From: JAZGDL01 sp036477795 | GTDB lineage: Bacteria; Planctomycetota; Phycisphaerae; UBA1845 | Reading direction: 5' to 3' | DNA: 8,532 nucleotides | NCBI GenBank assembly: GCA_036477795.1 | Contig: JAZGDL010000212.1 | Span: 1 to 8,532, forward strand | Shown here: positions 5,918 through 8,532 of the stretch, in pieces | Layout: the number at the start of each line of letters is the position of its first letter | How positions within the stretch are numbered: the stretch's first letter is position 1 | Made by a program: the position numbers and the translations under genes | The notes under the pieces: model-generated | Seen by the model: only the letters and a program-made list of their open reading frames with translations | Told to the model about the DNA's origin: nothing | The model's database searches: none

Positions 5918-6568
5918 CTACCTGCCTGGTCTTCGCCTCATCGCCGCCAGACCAGCGAAGGTAACGAGCAGGGCGCTGGTAGGTTCGGGGATAATCGAAA
6001 CATTGTCAATTGCGTAGCTTACGGTCCCATTGGATCCGCCCTGATGGGTCTGTAGCCAGCCTTCGAGAACAGAAAAGTTGGGCGCTTGGCTCCGCAAGCC
6101 CAGGAAAGGTAGTTGAATACCTTGCTGGAGGCCGTCTACTCCATCTAGCTCGGCCCCGAAGGAATACTGAACGCCTTCGTGAGCTATCCATAAGAAAATC
6201 AGTGACGAGTGAGTGTTGTTGAATGCATCGTTGAACGGAGGCACCGGCAATCCTGTCGGAGGCTTCCACCCGTTACTTGATTCCTTGAACACGTCAATCG
6301 TGATCGTCAATTCGGAAAGGGCAGCTGCCTGGCTTTCAAGAAACGCTTCAAACGCTGCAACCGTGGCGGCATCGTTCAACCCAGTGATCTCGACCAGGCG
6401 CGACGAATGAAAGCCTCCGATTGATCCTCCCCAGGCGTCTCCTACGCGACTCCATGGACCTTGAAACGGCGCAAAACCCTCGTCATCCGCGTTCCAGTCG
6501 TAGGTAATCGTGCCAGCCTGAACCTGACCTAGGCATGAGAGAACCGCTAAGATTGAAAGCGCTCGCAT
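5918..6568 (-). CDS. PEP-CTERM anchored exported protein of unknown function
   Basis: A 216-residue protein. It starts with a signal peptide (MRALSILAVLSCLGQVQA, cleavage before GTITYDW) and ends with a PEP-CTERM sorting tail: IPEPTSALLVTFAGLAAMRR, i.e. a PEP motif, a hydrophobic segment and basic residues. Proteins of this kind are exported and processed by an exosortase, often reaching the outer surface or exopolysaccharide layer. The mature domain (about residues 19-190) has a DWNADDEGFAPFQGPWSRVG opening and a YAIDNVSIIPEP ending; this pattern, with VSYAIDNVSI as the last strand, suggests a jelly-roll or lectin-like beta sandwich, but I do not recognise a named family. It contains a single Cys, in the signal peptide. 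ATG 6568 is preferred over one six codons upstream because GGAGG lies 8 nt before it. It appears to be a single-gene transcript. Confidence 0.87.
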   Translation of the reverse strand: MRALSILAVLSCLGQVQAGTITYDWNADDEGFAPFQGPWSRVGDAWGGSIGGFHSSRLVEITGLNDAATVAAFEAFLESQAAALSELTITIDVFKESSNGWKPPTGLPVPPFNDAFNNTHSSLIFLWIAHEGVQYSFGAELDGVDGLQQGIQLPFLGLRSQAPNFSVLEGWLQTHQGGSNGTVSYAIDNVSIIPEPTSALLVTFAGLAAMRRRPGR

Positions 6569-6576
6569 TTTCGTGC

Positions 6577-6581
6577 CCTCC
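6577..6581 (-). promoter_or_regulatory. Strong Shine-Dalgarno for the PEP-CTERM gene
   Basis: Read on the minus strand this is GGAGG, 8 nt before the ATG at 6566-6568. It decides the start: the upstream in-frame ATG at 6584-6586 would place the Shine-Dalgarno sequence inside the gene. Confidence 0.75.
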
Positions 6582-6678
6582 AGCATGAAGATTGTAATCT
6601 GCCAACGGGCTCAAGAAAGTGGAGCTTGTCCGACAACGTTTCTCTGCTCTCTGCCCACCTGCCCATTCCCTTAGACTC

Positions 6679-6707
6679 ATTCTATGCCCCCGCGTCGCCG
6701 CCCTCAA
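6679..6707 (-). promoter_or_regulatory. Candidate sigma70-type promoter of the PEP-CTERM gene
   Basis: On the minus strand, TTGAGG (6702-6707) and TAGAAT (6679-6684) are separated by exactly 17 bp, each close to the -35 and -10 consensus. Transcription would start near 6671, giving a leader of about 100 nt. The rest of 6587-6733 holds no recognisable gene. Confidence 0.4.
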
Positions 6708-6733
6708 GAGTTTTCTTGCACGGTTTTTCGTCT

Positions 6734-6889
6734 CTGTTTAGCGGGTCTGCGGGCTCCACAACCGCGTTTCTAGGCTAAAATCGAAGGTGATGCGCTGGAT
6801 TCGATGGTCCTGCGTACACGTTTGATGCAGATTGGGGCTCCAGAATCGCCGTTTTCGGCTGGAAAACGCGGGTGGAACCCGCTAAACAG
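6734..6889. repeat. 156-bp inverted repeat with terminator-like hairpin arms
   Basis: CTGTTTAGCGGGT at 6734-6746 is mirrored exactly by ACCCGCTAAACAG at 6877-6889. Beyond this 13-bp core the arms remain related (TCCAC, CCGCGTTT, a CTAGGCTAAAA / CCAGCCGAAAA block) over about 45-50 bp with small gaps. Each arm folds on its own: the right arm gives GCGGGT-TCC-ACCCGC followed on the minus strand by GTTTT, plus GCCG-TTTT-CGGC at 6848-6859; the left arm gives GCGG...CCGC followed by GTTT. It could be a small non-autonomous mobile element, a bidirectional terminator, or the end of the element that brought the recombinase next to it. No clear target duplication is seen. Confidence 0.6.
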
Positions 6890-7183
6890 TTACATCCTTT
6901 GTTGCATCCTATAAATGGCTTGCCTTGTGACCCCTAATCGTTCTGCTTGCTCTGCCACTGATATGCCGTTGACAGTCCATCGTTTGATTGAGGCGCGCTG
7001 TTTGGTCTTGGGTTTAGCGCCGAGTTTGACGCCGTTTTCACGAGCTACGGCTAACCCACAACATCTGTGCGACTCTGGGAGGATCTGGTCGGCACTGCCT
7101 CTCTGCGTGATCGCCGCTAGATGGTCCAAGACCTCCGGCAGCTTCCGCAATGAGCGTTGGATCAGCTTCCAGCATATCGAGAT
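6890..7183 (-). pseudogene. Degenerate serine recombinase (resolvase/invertase) remnant
   Basis: Read on the minus strand, ICWKLIQRSLRKLPEVLDHL resembles the late part of a resolvase catalytic domain (WKLDRLxRSLxxLxEVLDHL), although two residues seem lost after WKL. It continues in the same frame into GLAVARENGVKLGAKPK and a C-terminal helix-turn-helix, GISVAEQAERLGVTRQAIYR, ending at TAA (6890-6892). Between the two, roughly 40 residues including the long dimer helix are replaced by about 17 unrelated ones. The N-terminal half with the catalytic serine is absent: upstream codons to 7279 are open but match nothing I know. It is therefore very probably inactive. The DNA-binding end is well preserved. 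The stop abuts the 156-bp inverted repeat, suggesting both came from one element. Confidence 0.65.
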
Positions 7184-7297
7184 CCTGAGCATCTCGTCGT
7201 TGTAAGCTGTTTGAGGGCACTCAAGGAACCGGCCGCGGCGATTAGTATGCCCGCCTGTAGGGCGAACCCCGACACGCACAAGGTGTGACGCTGGAGC

Positions 7298-7316
7298 GGC
7301 CCGTTAGCGCAGGGCC
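7298..7316 (-). terminator. Hairpin spanning the stop of the phosphatase gene
   Basis: GGCCC (7298-7302) and GGGCC (7312-7316) pair across a 9-nt loop that contains the stop codon. There is no T-tract, so the call is weak. The stretch 7184-7297 otherwise shows no gene. Confidence 0.2.
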
Positions 7317-8532
7317 TCGCGGAGCTTGCGGCCGGTCGCGCCGGCGGGCGGTCTGATGCCGAGTGCGGCGCTGAGCGTGGGGGCCAAGTCGCGCATGTCG
7401 ACCCGCTTGTCGTAGCGACCCTTCTTGAACGCTTCGCCCATGAAGATGAGCGGCACGTGAGTGTCATAGGGATGGGCGGTCCCGTGGCCGGCGCAAACGC
7501 CCTTCAAGTACCAGTTGGGCTTCATGTGGATGAAGACCTGGCCGGTACGGCCTTTGTAAATGCTCCGGGCAACGGCCTGCTCCAGCGGAGACCTCGCTGC
7601 CGATGATGCCCGTTGCACATCGGAGACCAACATTGCGGCTTCGATGCCCGGATAGTTGCGTGCGGCGCGTGCCACTGCACGCGCGGCGGCGTCGACATCA
7701 ACTCCGTTCTTGGTGATGGTCGACTCGTTCAGGTATACCCATGGCATTTCGATGGTGATGAGGTAGTAGCCGCCGGCGTCGGGGGTGCCGAATTCCTCGT
7801 TCAAGCGGTCGTTCAGATTGGTGAACAGATCGTTGATGTCGATCCTGCCGGCGTCGCGGCCTTGCTTCTGTGCGTATTCCGGGGCCGGTCCCGCGCCGTG
7901 ATCGCTGGTAAGGACGATGAGAGTTTGGTCCAAGCCGACGTGTTCGTCGATGAAGTCCAGCCACTTGGCCAGTTGCTGATCGGTGCGGATCAGCATATCC
8001 AGCGTTTCGTGGCTGTCGGGACCGAAGATGTGGGAGCAGACATCGTAGCTGGACAGGCCGACGAAAAGCAGATCGGTTTTCTGATCGGCGCCGAGACCCT
8101 CATTGGTGATGGCCCGGCGGGCTGCTTCAAACACCAACTCATTGCCGATAGGCGAGATCCGCAGGCGGTTGAAGTAGAGCGGGTGGGGGCCTGGAATGCC
8201 GATGCTGAGGCGCTTGGGCAAGGTATTGGTCCAGAGGACGGAACCGCCTGTTTCGTAAGGAACATCATCGTCGTCGCATTCGGAATAGGCTTCTTCGGGC
8301 AAGGCCCGGTTCCAGGTCAGATCGAAGAAGGCTTCGGCGTATTTGTTGTCGTTGAGTTCCTGGCACCAGGCTGGTAGCTCAGGGAAGTAATAGCTGCTGG
8401 ACATGTATTCCCCGGTGTTGCGATTCCACCAGATAGCTCCGTCGGCGTGGTGTCCGCCCATGAGAACCGCCGCACGGTCCTTGAGGGAGATGCTCCAGAC
8501 TTTTGCGTCTTGGCTGTGCCGCCGTTTGAGTT
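7304..8532 (-). CDS. PafA-like alkaline phosphatase / phosphodiesterase family protein, C-terminal part
   Basis: The frame runs off the right edge: codons upstream of the ATG at 8461 continue as SISLKDRAAVLMGGHHADGA, which is conserved family sequence, so that ATG is internal. About 408 residues are visible; family members have about 540. The family hydrolyses phosphate mono- or diesters with two zinc ions in the periplasm or outside the cell. Visible family residues: Lys and Arg of LKDR (codons 8480 and 8474), equivalent to the phosphate-binding Lys/Arg of PafA; the zinc ligands Asp and His in YDVCSHIFGPD (8042-8044, 8030-8032); Asp-His in LTSDHGAG (7898-7903); and His in AGHGTAHPYDTHVPLIF (7484-7486). 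The Thr nucleophile and any signal peptide lie outside the window. The end, LAPTLSAALGI...LREALR, is typical. The LKDR pair favours a PafA-like monoesterase over a diesterase; the exact substrate is not known. No operon partner is visible. Confidence 0.88.
   Translation of the reverse strand, partial: LKRRHSQDAKVWSISLKDRAAVLMGGHHADGAIWWNRNTGEYMSSSYYFPELPAWCQELNDNKYAEAFFDLTWNRALPEEAYSECDDDDVPYETGGSVLWTNTLPKRLSIGIPGPHPLYFNRLRISPIGNELVFEAARRAITNEGLGADQKTDLLFVGLSSYDVCSHIFGPDSHETLDMLIRTDQQLAKWLDFIDEHVGLDQTLIVLTSDHGAGPAPEYAQKQGRDAGRIDINDLFTNLNDRLNEEFGTPDAGGYYLITIEMPWVYLNESTITKNGVDVDAAARAVARAARNYPGIEAAMLVSDVQRASSAARSPLEQAVARSIYKGRTGQVFIHMKPNWYLKGVCAGHGTAHPYDTHVPLIFMGEAFKKGRYDKRVDMRDLAPTLSAALGIRPPAGATGRKLREALR

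Noticed and set aside
7231..7262. GGTTCGCCC-like stretch on the minus strand resembling a tRNA T-loop
   Set aside because: No matching acceptor, D-arm or anticodon arm could be laid out around it.
7613..8377. A 254-codon open frame on the plus strand, opposite the phosphatase gene
   Set aside because: The minus strand here encodes conserved PafA-family catalytic motifs throughout. The plus-strand frame has no recognisable motif and is the usual antisense artefact of GC-rich coding DNA.

Overview
The window looks like accessory DNA from a planctomycete-type bacterium (Planctomycetota). This rests on protein style only: dockerin-like DxDxDGDVD repeats joined to Ig-like domains, a seven-repeat FG-GAP protein with a thrombospondin type 3 calcium segment, a PEP-CTERM anchored protein, and a PafA-like secreted phosphatase. 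No rRNA, tRNA or marker gene is present, so the assignment is an inference.

Left part (1-3423, + strand): two neighbouring genes for large secreted proteins. The first is cut by the window edge and shows a dockerin-like pair followed by three Ig-like domains. The second is complete: signal peptide, seven FG-GAP blades, one thrombospondin type 3 segment, a dockerin-like pair and three Ig-like domains. The two C-terminal halves are paralogous domain by domain, including an unusual cysteine pattern. The gap between them carries an inverted pair of REP-like sequences; a third, single copy lies downstream of the second gene.

Middle (3587-5735): an insertion sequence of the IS1634 type, bounded by 20-bp perfect terminal inverted repeats. 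Its single DDE transposase has been broken by a 99-bp MITE-like element (4744-4842) with its own imperfect inverted ends and an apparent TA target duplication, a transposon nested in a transposon. Removing 101 bp restores one open frame of 595 codons. Immediately right of the insertion sequence is the last 17 codons of a dockerin-type gene, whose other half is not at the left edge of the element. This points to a rearrangement around the insertion sequence.

Right part (5918-8532, - strand): a small PEP-CTERM protein with a clear Shine-Dalgarno sequence and a plausible promoter; a 156-bp inverted repeat of terminator-like hairpins; the degenerate 3' remnant of a serine recombinase whose stop codon abuts that repeat; and the C-terminal three quarters of a PafA/nucleotide-pyrophosphatase family phosphatase running off the right edge.

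The surface and secreted proteins do not form an evident pathway. The common theme is cell-surface or exported proteins in a region repeatedly hit by small mobile elements. The strongest candidates for something undescribed are the 99-bp nested element, the REP-like family, and the 156-bp hairpin inverted repeat next to the recombinase remnant.
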